In this document: piece by piece, positions 1-11,239 of the stretch
Layout of the letters: every line of letters begins with the position of its first letter
Position numbering within the stretch: the stretch's first letter is position 1
NCBI GenBank assembly: GCA_030544215.1
Contig: JARZZO010000012.1
Span: forward strand, 39,533,194-39,597,193
Length of the DNA: 64,000 bases
Direction of reading: 5' to 3'
DNA from: Zantedeschia hybrid cultivar
Lineage: Eukaryota > Streptophyta > Magnoliopsida > Alismatales > Araceae
Translations under genes and position numbers: made by a program
The notes under the pieces: generated by a model
The model's input: the letters and a program-made list of their open reading frames with translations, nothing else
What the model was told of the DNA's origin: nothing
Database searches by the model: none

Positions 1-725
1 CTAACATAAAAGCCTAACAGGATTCTAATATGAACATTAGCATGAATATCAAATCATGGCAGTTTTAACAGAAGCCAATTAAATTTGTGTCATGATAGTT
101 TGACACTAGTACTTATATGCGTCAAGCTTACTTGACGCCTCTATACATGCATATAGGGTTTATGTGCATGAAACCGCATCATGTGCCCTTGACATGATTA
201 CCAAATCGCGTCAGCTATGCTTGATGCGTTCAAGCCTATAAGATAGTTTTTTTTAACAAAACTATATAATTATGCATGAATTCAATATAGCTAAACATGA
301 GAGCAATTAACAGAGATTAAATGCATCTAATAGCATCCAAATAACCTTCTTTTCATACTCTTATAGTATATAAGAAAATACTTTAAAAATAGATTTGATT
401 TACTTAAGAATAGCACATGGAAACATGGTTAGTCATCACTTGCCTCAAACTACGCAATCCACACGAGAAGAACCATGCCTAAGCACCACTAGAACCTCTC
501 TCCTCGTGCAGCAATGCCGCCACACGCTCCTTGCATGCTGCCGCCCGCGCATGGACGAAGAACACCATGAACCGATCTCTCTCTCTCTCTCTCTCTCTTT
601 AGGGTTTATGGACACACTAGAGGGTTTTAAACACACAATAGAACTATATATAGACATCTAAGTTGAGTTCAAGGCGGAGAAGAATCACTCTGAGAAGGAA
701 ACTACTGAGTTTGGTGCAGATTTAG
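1..725. other. Unassigned left-edge non-coding segment
   Basis: No protein family is recognisable in either strand. The segment is AT-rich, has a CT microsatellite at about 570-600 and a TATA-like string near 645-655. It carries two copies of the 20-bp GCGTC-N10-GACGC motif (119-138 exact, 208-227 with one change) that otherwise mark the Tat and Gypsy LTRs of this window. That makes a remnant LTR or UTR of such an element plausible, but I cannot align it to any copy here. Similarity to the Copia B LTR begins only at about 725. Confidence 0.4.
119..227. repeat. Two GCGTC-N10-GACGC motifs, left edge
   Basis: The copy at 119-138 is exact, and its arms extend to 8 bp (GCGTCAAG/CTTGACGC). The copy at 208-227 has GATGC as its right half-site, a CpG-to-TpG change. 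Both spacers are exactly 10 bp. Confidence 0.8.
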
Positions 726-1030
726 AAATCGTCCGTGCGATTCGGCAATCGTTGCGGCGAACGACAGAGGCTTCGTGGGCTGTGAAGAATGAGGAATGTG
801 AGGATATCCACTGCGAGGAGGATCGCATGGACTCCACTAGAGGCTAGGCGCTTGCGCGGCTTGCGGTGTCACATCGACGGAACTGAACGGTTGCGGATTC
901 GAATCCGCACGCGGTAAGAATTCAATAATCCCATTATCGTTTTTGTTATTCGAAACGGGAACGGATCGCAGTATTTTAATCTTTATTTTTCGCTGCGTTT
1001 TGCAATCAGGAGAAACACAAGATCCCAATA
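726..1030 (+). mobile_element. Copia element B, 3' portion of the 5' LTR
   Basis: This stretch aligns with the last 300 or so bases of the B 3' LTR (46180-46481) and, inverted, with the A LTRs. It ends in TCCCAATA where the 3' LTR has TCCCAACA, directly before a tRNA-Met primer-binding site. The expected upstream 1.25 kb of LTR is absent, so the LTR is truncated or interrupted at about 725. Roughly 8% divergence from the other B LTR suggests an old insertion. Confidence 0.8.
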
Positions 1031-1031
1031 G

Positions 1032-1049
1032 TGGTATCAGAGCCAAGTT
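1032..1049 (+). other. Primer-binding site of Copia B
   Basis: The string TGGTATCAGAGCCAAGTT is complementary to the 3' end of plant initiator tRNA-Met with one change. It lies one base after the LTR end, the standard position for reverse transcription priming. Confidence 0.88.
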
Positions 1050-1412
1050 CCACTATTTCTCGTTCCGTTTCAGTCTCCAAAATTAATATTTCCACATATT
1101 ATTCTATGTTTAAGTTCGATCCTTTTTGCTGTATCCATGTTCATGCGATGAATGCGGATTATAAGTATATTTTTATATTAGTATATTATGCAAAATGGAT
1201 TAATATTTTGGGATTTTCATGTTCTTCGTGGGACGAAGAACGACGGGGTTTTGGAGGCTTCAATCCGGCTTCCCCATGCGATGGGAAGGTGGTTGTACAT
1301 CCTGGTATGACCAGTGACCATACTGGTCATCAATGGCACTGGAAGCCTGTACTAGAAACCCCATTGGAGTCGGCTGGATTGATGAAAACGGGGCTGTTCT
1401 TGATCTCTTTTT
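1050..1412 (+). other. Copia B leader, part 1 (before the A insertion)
   Basis: Non-coding sequence between the B primer-binding site and the insertion point of element A. It contains the inverted string TTCTTCGT-GGG-ACGAAGAA at 1221-1240; the same word reappears in A's leader at 9092-9110. The leader resumes at 36731. The flanks carry CTTTT on both sides, with one extra T on the left, an imperfect 5-bp target duplication. Confidence 0.6.
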
Positions 1413-2971
1413 TGTTGGGATTTCTCGGGTTTCTCCGGATCGCTCACGCAGCAGAAAATAAAATATTAAACAGCGATCCGTTCCCGTTTCGAAAAACTAA
1501 AACCTACGATTATCGGATAATCGATTCTCACCGTGTACGGATTCGAATATGCAACCGTTTGGTTCCGTCGGTGCGACACCGCAAGGCGCGCAAACGCCCG
1601 GCCTCTAGCGAAGTCCACGTGATCCTCCCCGCGACGGATATCCTCGCATTCCTCGTTCTTCGTAGCCCACAAAACCTCCGCCGGTCGCCACAACGATCGC
1701 CGCAACACGCGGACGATATCCCGTCGAACGGGATTCGGAGAAGCGGCAGAGCAGATTTGGATCTGGCCTGGGGCACCAGAGAGTGAGAGAAACAGAGGAG
1801 GGGGGCGGCTAGGGTTAGCAGCAGCTTGGCCTGCTCAGCCCATTCGCTACATTTTATACTAACCGCATGGTTTTTCATAAAACCCCCCAGTTTATATAAA
1901 ATCCACTTATTTATCCATCGCCTTGAGAATCATTTGCGTATGACCCTCCAGGCCCAATTACCAGTCCGGTTAATAGCCCAATTAGCCCAGTAACTCCTTA
2001 CTGCCTTTATTAATCAATTAATAACTCTTTAGTAATTAATTAATCAATCGAATTGATGTCGCACATCGATTTTGATCGGGCTTCCGATCACGTTAGGTGC
2101 CAAGCAACACAGTGTGAACCCGGATGGTATCGAGGTTATGTAACCCACTCTTGGAACCATTCCGTCGACAGTTACTGTGTGGATATAATCCTTCATTCGT
2201 ACAATGCTCTCGAATCAACTCAGGGTATCGTGTGCCGTCAAACCCTAACCTGTCAACTCACTTGGATTGGATGCCGCTGATGAATATTAGAAAACTCCTT
2301 TCCCGATATTATCATCCGCCCTGAACAGGGACTTCCGTACATCCATCTTAGAGCATTCTCTCTCTAAGTACCGAGAGCAAATGATTCCTTATTGACACAC
2401 AATTCCCTACGACGGTATTCCGCTGTACTCAATCCTTGGCGTATTAGAATCCCGTGGCTAGAGATTCGTAAACCAAGGTCAAAGCACAGAAGTCCACCGA
2501 CAAGGTGTCCTTGGTGTCTCAGGTCCGAGGACCATCCACGCAACTGGGACAATAGAATCAAGCTGGTTGACAGTGAGGTACAATACCATCCAGCGATTCA
2601 GTCGGATCAGTTCAGTGAACTCATTCTCCAATGAGCACCTACAGATTCACCTTAGTATCTCCACACAAGTGACTTATGAGACCAGTCACCCTCATCATAT
2701 GAGCAGGAGTAATCTGTACTAGTCTAACCGGATATCCGATGTCCTTCTCGGATATCCTCCGACTAGGAACGATTAACAATATGTGTGTTTAAGTGATCAG
2801 TCTCATTTGTATGATCTCATCATAATCCGATCACTATAGCACATATTCACAGACTTCATTATGAAACGATAATTAATGCGATTTACACATAATGAATATT
2901 ATGCCATTTATATTAATAAATGAAAGAGATTTACATAGTTAGATTGGCTTGTAGGCCACCTAAAACTAACA
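1413..2971 (-). repeat. 3' LTR of Copia A
   Basis: On the plus strand it starts TGTTGGGA and ends AACTAACA, so on the element strand it runs TGTTAG...CCCAACA with canonical TG/CA ends. It is 1559 bp long. It is bordered internally by a polypurine tract and externally by B leader sequence. Confidence 0.92.
1891..1901 (-). promoter_or_regulatory. TATA-like box in the A LTR
   Basis: On the element strand the sequence reads TTTATATAAAC. The same string stands at the matching place in the B 3' LTR (45990-46000). It is a plausible core promoter by composition and conservation; no start site can be proven here. Confidence 0.5.
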
Positions 2972-2985
2972 ATCTCCCACTTGGA
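2972..2985 (-). other. Polypurine tract of Copia A
   Basis: On the element strand TCCAAGTGGGAGAT immediately precedes the LTR start TGTTAG. The identical string precedes the B 3' LTR, and a one-base variant precedes the C LTR. Confidence 0.85.
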
Positions 2986-5900
2986 CTAAAGCCAATCACC
3001 TTTATGCAATAAGCCTATAGACTCTAGGTGACGCTCAAACAGAATTTGAGCCAACGGCTTTGTCAGTGGATTTGCTATATTGTCGGCGGATGGAACTCTT
3101 TCCACTACTACATTTCCTCTGGATATGATCTCTCTGATAAGGTGAAAGCACCTCAGAATATGCTTCGATTTCTGATGAGACCGCGGCTCTTTCGTTTGCG
3201 CAATGGCTCCATTGTTGTCGCACAACAGTGGAACAGGCTCAGAGATGCTGGGAACTACGCCGAGGTCGGTGATGAATTTCTTCAACCACACTGCTTCCTT
3301 GGCGGCTTCAGCTGCAGCGATGTACTCAGCTTCAGTCGTCGAATCTGCAGTGGTTACTTGCTTGGAACTCTTCCAACACACTGCGCCTCCGTTCAAAGTA
3401 AGCACGAATCCAGATGTAGACTTGCTATCATCTGGATCTGACTGGAAACTCGAGTAAGTAAAGCCTCGCAGTTTCAAGTCACCTCCTCCATAGACAAGAA
3501 ACATATCCTTAGTTCTTCTCAAGTACTTAAGAATACATTTCACTGCCTTCCAGTGCTCTTCGCCTGGATTAGCCTGAAATATGCTCGTAACAATTAGAGC
3601 AAATGCAACATCAGGCCGTGTACATAGCATGGCATACATGATAGATCCTATGGCAGAGGCATAGGGTATTCTATCCATGAATGCCCTCTCATTAGGAGTC
3701 TTAGGAAACTGCTCCTTTGAGAGATAAATTCCATGTCTCATCGGTATGAGACCTCTCTTGGAATTTCCATGCCAAACCTTTTGACTATGGTATCTATGTA
3801 CAAGAATTGGGTTATTCCAAGCATCCTCTGTGATCTATATCTATAGATCCATATTCCCAATACGTGGATGCTTCTCCTAAATCCTTCATGGAAAAGTTTT
3901 TCGACAGCCAGATCTTTACTGATGACATCATAGCTACATCATTCCCAATGAGTAGTATGTCATCTACGTAAAGAACTAGAAAAGTGACTGCACTCCCACT
4001 GGTCTTCTTGTACACACAAGGCTCATCTTCATTCTTAATGAAGTCATAAGACTTGACAACCTCGTCAAATCTTATGTTCCAGCTCCAGGAAGCTTTCTTC
4101 AGTCCATAAATGGGCTTCTGAAGCTTGCACACTTTATCTGGAGATTCTTTGGATGTGAAACCTTCTGGTTGTATCATATACACCTCTTCCTCAAGCTTAC
4201 CATTGAGGAAGGCAGTCTTCACATCCATCTGCTAGATTTCATAATCAAAATGTGCAGCAATGGCGAGTAGAACTCTGATCGACTTTATCACGGCAACTGG
4301 TGAGAAAGTCTCGTCATAGTCAATTCCTTGCCTTTGACGATATCCCTTTGCCACCAACCTTACCTTATAAGTGTCGATCCGTCCATCAGCACCCATCTTT
4401 CTCTTAAAGATCCACTTGCAACTGATGGGTACAATACCCTCGGGCAAGTCCTCCAAGTTCCAAACTTGGTTGGTGTACATGGACTGGATTTCTGAGTTCA
4501 TGGCTTCTCGCCATTTCCCGGCTTCTGGGCCTTCTATGGCCTCCTAGTAGGTTTTAGGATCATCATCCTCATTATATTCTACCTTAGACTCACCTTCAGC
4601 AATATGTCCCACATATCGTTAAGGTAGTCTAGGTACTCTACCAGATCTACGAGGCTCATCTGTGTGTCCCTGAACAAATTCAGGAACTGATATCTCATCT
4701 GATGATAATGTAGCTGTTTGGAGATCTGGAACCTCTTCCAGTACTATTTTACTCCCACTGTCCTCCTGGAGAAGATATTCCTCTTCCAGGAAGATAGCTT
4801 TCCTGGCAACAAACACCTTTTGTTCACCAGGATGGAAAAAATAGTATCCAAAGGTTTCCTTTGGATATCCCACAAAACTGCATTTACCAGTTCGTGATTC
4901 TAGCTTGTTTGGATCATGCCTCTTTACATGAGCAGGACAACCCCAGACTTTAACATGTTTAAATTCTAGTTTCCTGCCTTTCCATATCTTATATGGAGTA
5001 GAGGCTACAGACTTGCTGGATACTCTGTTCAGTAGGTATGCTGCTGACTCTAGAGCATACCCCCAGAGGGACACTGGTAATCCCGAAAAGCTCATCATGG
5101 ATCCCACCATGTCCAACAAGGTCCGATTCCTCCTTTCTGATACACCATTCATCTGTGGTGTATATGGAGGGGTTAGCTGAGAAAGTACACTATTATCCTT
5201 TAAGATTTGTGTGAAATTAGTACTCAAGTATTCTCCTCCTGGATATGATCGAAGAGCTTTAATACTCTTTCCTAACTGCTTCTCTACCTCATTCTTGAAC
5301 TCCTTGAACTTCTCAAATGCTTCCGACTTGTACTTCGTTAAGTATACATAGCCGAATCTTGAGAAGTCATCGGTGAACGTGATGAAGTATGAAAAGCCAC
5401 CTTTGGCTTTGGTGGACATGGGACCACATACATCCGAATGTATTAGTTCCAGAATGTCCTTGGCACATTCTCCATGTCCAGTAAATGGAGATTTTGCCAT
5501 CTTTCCCATAAGGCAGGATTCACATGTTGCAAACGATTCGTAATCGAATGCAGTTAAGTAACCATGCTTGTGCAACTTTTGCAACCTGCTTTTGCCAATG
5601 TGCCCAAGTCTACAATGCCACATATAGGCTTGGTTCACACAATTCTTGCTCTTCTTAAGAGCTTTATCAATCTGAAGATTGTAATAAGAAACATCTAATA
5701 GATATAGACCGTTGACTAAAGATGCTAAAGCTATTGATTTATTACCATAATAAATCGAACAACTTCTATTCTCAATAGTCAACTTATATCCTATCTTGTC
5801 CAAACAAGATATTGATATGATGTTTTTTATTATGCTAGGAACATAATAACAATCTTCTAATAGTAAGGCGTCTCCCGATGGAAGCCTGAGGTTTGCTGTC

Positions 5901-6403
5901 CCAACAGCAATCGCTGCAACTTTTGCGCCGTTTCCTAGCCTCAATTCCACCTCGCCTTGTCTCAGCTTACACTTACTTGTCAGCATTTGTGCATCATGAT
6001 AGATATGAGAAGCACATCCGGTATCCAATATCCAAGATGTGGAATCTCTAACTAATAAGTTGATATCTATCATATAGATATTTGAAGCTTCAGACAGCTT
6101 CACTCTTCCATGAGCTTTATCGTTAAGGAACTCCCAGCAGTTCCTCTTCCAGTGACCATACTGCTTATAGTAGAAGCAGTCACCCTTCACTACTCCTTTG
6201 GCTTTGTCCTTCGATCTTTTATCGTTAGCTATCATCTCTACTTCAGGGGCATCCAATGCCGATTCAGCAAGAGGATCAGCTCCAGGGACAAAGTCAATGT
6301 GCTCAGATCTGAAGACATTCTTCAGGTTTCTAAACCAATCTGAGTAGATCAGGTAAGTCAAAAGGGCTTCAAGTATGCCACAGAGTGGGTTATTCGACGA
6401 CAT
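2986..6403 (-). pseudogene. Copia A gag-pol, disabled
   Basis: The upstream open frame (6403-4619, 594 residues) holds a gag N-terminus, a damaged zinc knuckle (residues 76-89, CFYYKQYGHWKRNC, second Cys replaced by Tyr), protease DTGC at 127-130 and integrase. The integrase has an HHCC finger (C294/C297), catalytic Asp at 324 and Glu at 423, but the second catalytic Asp position reads Tyr (LRSYPGGEYL, about residue 387). The RT follows with LYVDDILL, then RNase H with TADSTTEAEY. Breaks are TAA at 4619-4621, a TAG near 4541, TAG at 4229-4231 and a one-base deletion near 3870. The gag core between the N-terminal ADPLAES region and the basic segment before the knuckle is missing, as in B. It cannot encode a functional polyprotein. 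Confidence 0.9.
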
Positions 6404-6583
6404 AATTCCCTACAGGAGATAAGTAAAATCTATTTAGCAGATGTTCAATTATTAAAATTTAAAACAAGACATGGTCTTTTGTTCAAGTTTAACTCCCACT
6501 AATTTTCAACGGACTGTGTAACCCTCAGTTATACAAAACGGGAGACGCCGACAGTCTCCTAGTGGGGATCAGAATGTCAATGA

Positions 6584-6912
6584 CTTGCACTACAGCCTTG
6601 TGGATAGCACAACAAACTGTAATACAATCAAAGAGCACCCAACTCATGGGACTTGCAACTCCTTACAATATCTGACCATAGCTTCGGTCCCCAAAGATTT
6701 AATGGCCTTGTGGATAGCACAACAAACCACTAATTCTGGTCTAAGCTAACCATCATTACGCGACGAGCATAGATTTGCATGCAGCCCTTGTGGATAGCAC
6801 TACAAAGCTACATGGTTCCTCTACTCCGATCATATGGACATCTAATGGCATAGCCACAGTTTTTCCTCCCAATTAAGCAGGCCTTGTGGATAGCACAACA
6901 AACCTGCCTAAA
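6584..6912 (-). ncRNA. Array of four leader RNA hairpins sharing one apical loop (A)
   Basis: A core of about 21 nt occurs at about 6595, 6705, 6784 and 6881. On the element strand each contains TTGTGCTATCCACAA or a near variant, a 5-bp stem closing a CTATC loop. Each core is flanked by a different inverted repeat: ACAG/CTGT with further pairs, TTAGTGG/CCATTAA, CATGTAG/CTGCATG and TTAGGCAGG/CCTGCTTAA. Most mismatches read as G-U pairs only on the element strand, which points to structure in RNA. Four matching hairpins occur in B (38630-38975). The role is unknown; packaging, dimerisation or translation control are possibilities. Confidence 0.65.
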
Positions 6913-7679
6913 GTGATTCGAATCCTATGACTATAACGATGGTGGACCATGCGGTAAGTTCTTAACTACTCACGTTACGGCTTAGAGTTTATCTGAGGGT
7001 ATTTAGATAACTTTTATCTTGGTCTCTCCTAGGTGATAGTATATAAATATATCGTATATATTTACTAAATACTATAACCTGCTTTGATTCATAATCAAAA
7101 GAAAACAATGCATCTCATACATGTCATTAGTGTGGTCATGGATAACACAGTGGGTTTGACTGGACCCAACAGTTAAACGCACACACAATCTAACATAACA
7201 TTTACATTAGATAATCCTGCAAACACATAGGCAAAGGATCTTCATCTTTTCGCCTTCTGGTTGTAGCTGTGGATCGTCCTCGCTCCTTCCTCGGTTGTCT
7301 CGATCATATTACAATAAATTCTAGAATTTACAGATAAATTGAAGAAGGCCTTATGGCGAGTACAAGAGTGAGGGAGGTAGAAATACATCAAAGAATGAGA
7401 GAGGGAGAGATACGCAGATCTCTATTTATTAACAATTAATAAACATCCATCATTCATCCACTATGCACACAAACACATCATTCATCACATGAACAATTAA
7501 ATAAGTGCATATCCATGACCACGGTGTGTTTTAAACATCCCACACATGATACATCGCATCACATGGCTAAAATAAAAGAGTTTTCAAAATAAATAATTTT
7601 GGCTTTCAAAAAGCTGGGATCCAATCAAAATTGGTATTTGAATTTCGAAAAACTCATTTATTAACTTAACATGCAATTA

Positions 7680-8350
7680 AATCAAAATTTAAAAGCATTA
7701 AACACACATCACATGCACACACACTCCAAATTAATAATTCCAGATTATTCCATGCAAATTAGAACATTTCTAATAATCTAACACTTAGATTAAACCCCAT
7801 TAATAATCTAACAATTAGACTATTAATGACTAATCTAACTCTTAGACTAGTCTAACAATATTAATCATTAATTTAACACTTAAATTAATAATTAACTCTA
7901 ATTAGTTATTAATTATCAATCTAACAATTGGACTGGATAATTAATAAGTGTTAATCACTAATTTAACTATTAAACTAATAATTAACACAAATGAACAGTT
8001 AACCACTAATCTAACTCTTAGATTAGTAGAAAAATATTAATTATTAATTTAACTTTTAAATCAATAATTAATAGCATCTAATTAAACCATTATATTAGTC
8101 AATTAAAATTAATCATCAATTTAATAATTAAACTAATAATTAATTCTAATTAACTAACGAATACTAATTTAACAATTAAATTAGTCAATTAAAATTAATT
8201 ATTAATTTAACATTTAAATTAATAACTAATCTTAATCAATTAACAACACCATGTTAATACAAATGACTCCATAATCATTAACTCCCAATTAAATATAAAT
8301 TGAATAATAATTTAAAGTTTCAAAACAGTTTTGAAAGTGTAAATTAACTA
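7680..8350. repeat. AT-rich degenerate repeat zone in the A leader
   Basis: Units resembling TAATTTAAC-NN-TTAAATTA-NN-TAATTAA recur with irregular periods of roughly 20-35 bp. The counterpart in B is at 37250-37770, inverted, so the zone belongs to the family rather than being local slippage. Confidence 0.7.
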
Positions 8351-8399
8351 TCCAATTTAATTTTGAATGGGCTGAGGATTTAGGGGTTTAAAGGGGTCA

Positions 8400-9060
8400 A
8401 TCAAGGATTTATAGAATGGGCCCAGTCCATTCAAGTACTGGCTCGAGCCACAGGGGAGCCTGGGCTCGGCCAGGGCCCGAGCCAGGGTCCCTGGGCTCGA
8501 GCCAGGGCTCGGCCCCTTGGCCCAGGGAGCCCCTGGCTCGCCCAGTCGACCGGTCCGGCCGCCTTGGACCGGCTCGGGTCGGATTCTTCCACCCGTCGCC
8601 TCCCCTTACAGGAAACCCTAATAGGGTTTGCAGGTGGAGGCCGGCGGCACCGCCCAGCGGCCTGGCCCCCGGCGCCGGCCGGCCACGCCGATGACGCCCC
8701 TGGTGCCGGCAGGCTCCCTGGCGCCGACGAGGGTCCCTACAGGCTGCTGTCCGAGCCTCAAAGGCCGTTGCAGGCAGTGGTGCCCGGCGGCGGGGCCGCC
8801 CTATCCAACATCGGGTGGGCACTGACAGGCCACAGTCGCCCCCGGCAACTGAGCAGGCATCTATCCCAGCGTCGGTGGAAGCCCCAAAAAGGCTCCGGTC
8901 AATCCCCTATTTGCTGGTTTCACCAAACCCAGGAGGAAGAAGAAGGTGGTGCGACCGGCCGCTGCTACCCTGCCCGTTCCTAGTACTGGTAGCAAGCTTA
9001 TGGAGGACCAACGGCCCTTCCTCAGAGATTCGGGGTCCCGGTTAACAATCCCAACGCTTG
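8400..9060. other. GC-rich leader segment of Copia A
   Basis: It is rich in repeats of the words GGCTCGAGCC and GGGCTCGGCC, which are self-complementary or nearly so, at 8440-8540. No conserved coding sequence is seen. A related GC-rich stretch lies in the B leader at 36770-37090. Confidence 0.55.
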
Positions 9061-9276
9061 GGAGACCCGAACAAAGCTGTCTTTCTTTGCCGTTCTTCGT
9101 CCAACGAAGAACACGAGAAACCCCAAAAAAAAAAATTCGAAAATTGCCAGAAAAAATAATCTAATTATTAGTGTTCATCTCATGAACACAGATCCAGCAA
9201 AAAGTCGACTTTTAAGCATGGAATTAAATCATGGAAAAATTAATTTCGGAGACCGAAACGGGACGAGAAACAGTGG

Positions 9277-9294
9277 AACCTGGCTCTGATACCA
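9277..9294 (-). other. Primer-binding site of Copia A
   Basis: The element strand reads TGGTATCAGAGCCAGGTT, an 18-base complement of plant initiator tRNA-Met. One base separates it from the LTR beginning at 9296. Confidence 0.92.
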
Positions 9295-9295
9295 C

Positions 9296-9652
9296 TGTTG
9301 GGATTTCTCGGATTTCTCCAGATCGCTCACGCAGCGGAAAATAAAATATTAAACAGCGATCCGTTCCCGTTTCGAAAAACTAAAACCTACGATTATCGGA
9401 TAATCGATTCTCACCGTGTGCGGATTCGAATCCGCAACCGTTCGGTTTCGTCGGTGCGACACTGCAAGCCGCGCAAATGCCCGGCCTCTAGCAAAGTCCA
9501 CGCGATCCTCCCCGCGACGGATATCCTCACGTTCCTCGTTCTTCGCAGCCTACGAAACCTCTGTCGATCGCCGCAACGATCGCCGCAACGCCCGGACGAT
9601 ATCCCGTCGAACGAGATTCGGAGAAGCGGCGGAGCAGATCTGGATCTGTATG
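9296..9652 (-). repeat. 5' LTR of Copia A, segment 1
   Basis: It begins TGTTGGGA like the left LTR and aligns to 1413-1765 with about 6% differences. It is broken at 9652 by solo LTR F, whose target duplication GTATG is at 9648-9652 and 11240-11244. Confidence 0.9.
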
Positions 9653-11239
9653 TGTTAGGAATCGCCATGAACGCAGCGGAAAATTAAGACGATTCCATTG
9701 TATCGGTTGCTGGGGTCGTAAAACGGACATTAAAATAAACGCGGGAAGAACGGTTCTTCACCTTTGCGGGGTTTCGAATCTCCCGTGGATGATGCCGACT
9801 CGATAATCGCGCACACGCACGATCTCTAGAGGTATCTACACGAGTTCCCGCAGCAGACGCGATTTCCTCCTCAACTTAAGTGCTCCGACCAAATCTCAAA
9901 TCCACCATGCGCGGAGAGAGATAGATCCACTCCAAGAGAGAGAGAAGGAGAGAGAGAAAGGAGAAAGAGAATCTGGGTGAAAAATTCGTCCAACCAACTT
10001 TTTACCCCTTCCCCTTGGCCCTCCTTATATAGAAATAAGGATAAGCACAAGGATTAATCCTCATGATTATCCAAGAGTTTGGCCTTGGATAATTCTCTAT
10101 TAAATCTTCATGTTTATCCTGCGGCTTTTCATAAAAACCCAGATAAGTATGAAATTTAACGTCTCTCACCGTCTGACGAGAACTCTTATGTGTGTGACCC
10201 TCTAGGCCCATATATCAGTCCGGTTGCAGGCTCATTAAACTTAGAACTATTTCTTGAGTTTAATATTTATTAATTATCATTTAAACATCATATGTTAAAT
10301 GATTAATTTAATAAACAAGTGAATTATCATCTGATGATCAAATCACTTGGCCTTCTGATCATGAACAGCACCAAACACTACCTCATGATCCCAGAAGATA
10401 TAAGGGATATTGTTCCCTTTAATTGAACCTTTCCGTCTGCCGATACTGCACAGATGTAATCCTTCACTCATGCAATGTCCCAATAACGCAAGGGTATGGT
10501 TTTATAGTCAAACCCTCTATCACATTATCCAGATGGATTCCAGTACACAGTTAATATCTAGAAAGACATCTCTTTCAATTGACCCTGGCCAGGGATTTCT
10601 GTGTACACATCCATAGGACATTCTCTCTCCAGTCTTATACCAAGAGTGAGTGATCCCTTGTTGTTCACTCAATTACCTTCGCAAGCTTTCTACTGTATCT
10701 GAAAGACCGATTATGGTGGACTTAATGGTTAAAGTCCACAAGTCAGAGAATCAAAATACAATGGTCCACAAACAAGGTATCATTGGTGACTCACGTCAAA
10801 GGACCAACTATGCTACTGCAACAATTGAATTCCCTGGTTGACTAATAGGTATAATTACCATCCAGGAATTCTTATTTGGGTCTGTTCAGTGAACTCATTC
10901 TCTAATGAGCACCTACTTGTTTGTCTTAGTGTCACCACACGAGTGAATGTGAGATCATTCACCCTCATCACATGAGCAGACATAACTAGTGTCGATCTTA
11001 TCGGATATTTAATGTCCATCTCAAATATCCTATGATCGAGAACTGTTTAAGACAAGTGACTGAGGATATTGATCTCACTATCATGATCTCATCATGATTC
11101 AATATCTCATACATTTGTCTACGGACCTTCATTATGATAGTTAATTTGCGAGAACTATTAAATGAAGAAATGATTGCCTTTATTAATAATTTGAACTAGA
11201 ATGTACAATGATTGGCTTTGAGGCTACCCAATTCTAACA
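9653..11239 (-). mobile_element. Solo LTR F, Copia-like
   Basis: The 1587-bp unit has ends TGTTAGGA and TTCTAACA on the plus strand and is flanked by the exact 5-bp duplication GTATG. It has no internal domain, PBS or polypurine tract, so it is a solo LTR left by recombination between the two LTRs of a lost element. It shares short blocks with the A, B and C LTRs (a stretch matching CCCTCTAGGCCC and CAGTCCGGTT), which suggests a related Copia family. The orientation is inferred from that similarity. Confidence 0.85.

Larger units (their letters stand above)
6404..9276 (-). other. Long untranslated leader of Copia A
   Basis: About 2.9 kb separates the primer-binding site from the gag remnant, unusually long. 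From the gag side outward it holds a hairpin array (6584-6912), mixed sequence with an imperfect fifth relative of the hairpin core near 7127-7160, an AT-rich repeat zone (7680-8350) and a GC-rich segment (8400-9060). The open frames in the GC-rich part overlap on both strands and show no protein family. B preserves the same order. Confidence 0.7.

Noticed and set aside
570..600. CT microsatellite as a regulatory GAGA element
   Set aside because: Simple repeats of this kind recur throughout the window; nothing specific supports a function.
1031..1786. 251-codon open frame on the plus strand
   Set aside because: It crosses the junction between B leader and A LTR and has no family similarity; an accidental frame.
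6584..6912. CRISPR-like array of spaced repeats
   Set aside because: Only four imperfect repeats, irregular spacing, flanks complementary to each other, in a plant retrotransposon leader; better explained as RNA hairpins.
8409..8983. Overlapping open frames on both strands in GC-rich DNA
   Set aside because: Low-complexity, Arg/Pro/Gly-rich translations on both strands; explained by GC content of the leader.
9277..9294. Fragment of a tRNA gene
   Set aside because: Only the primer-binding complement of a tRNA 3' end is present, at the LTR boundary; no cloverleaf.
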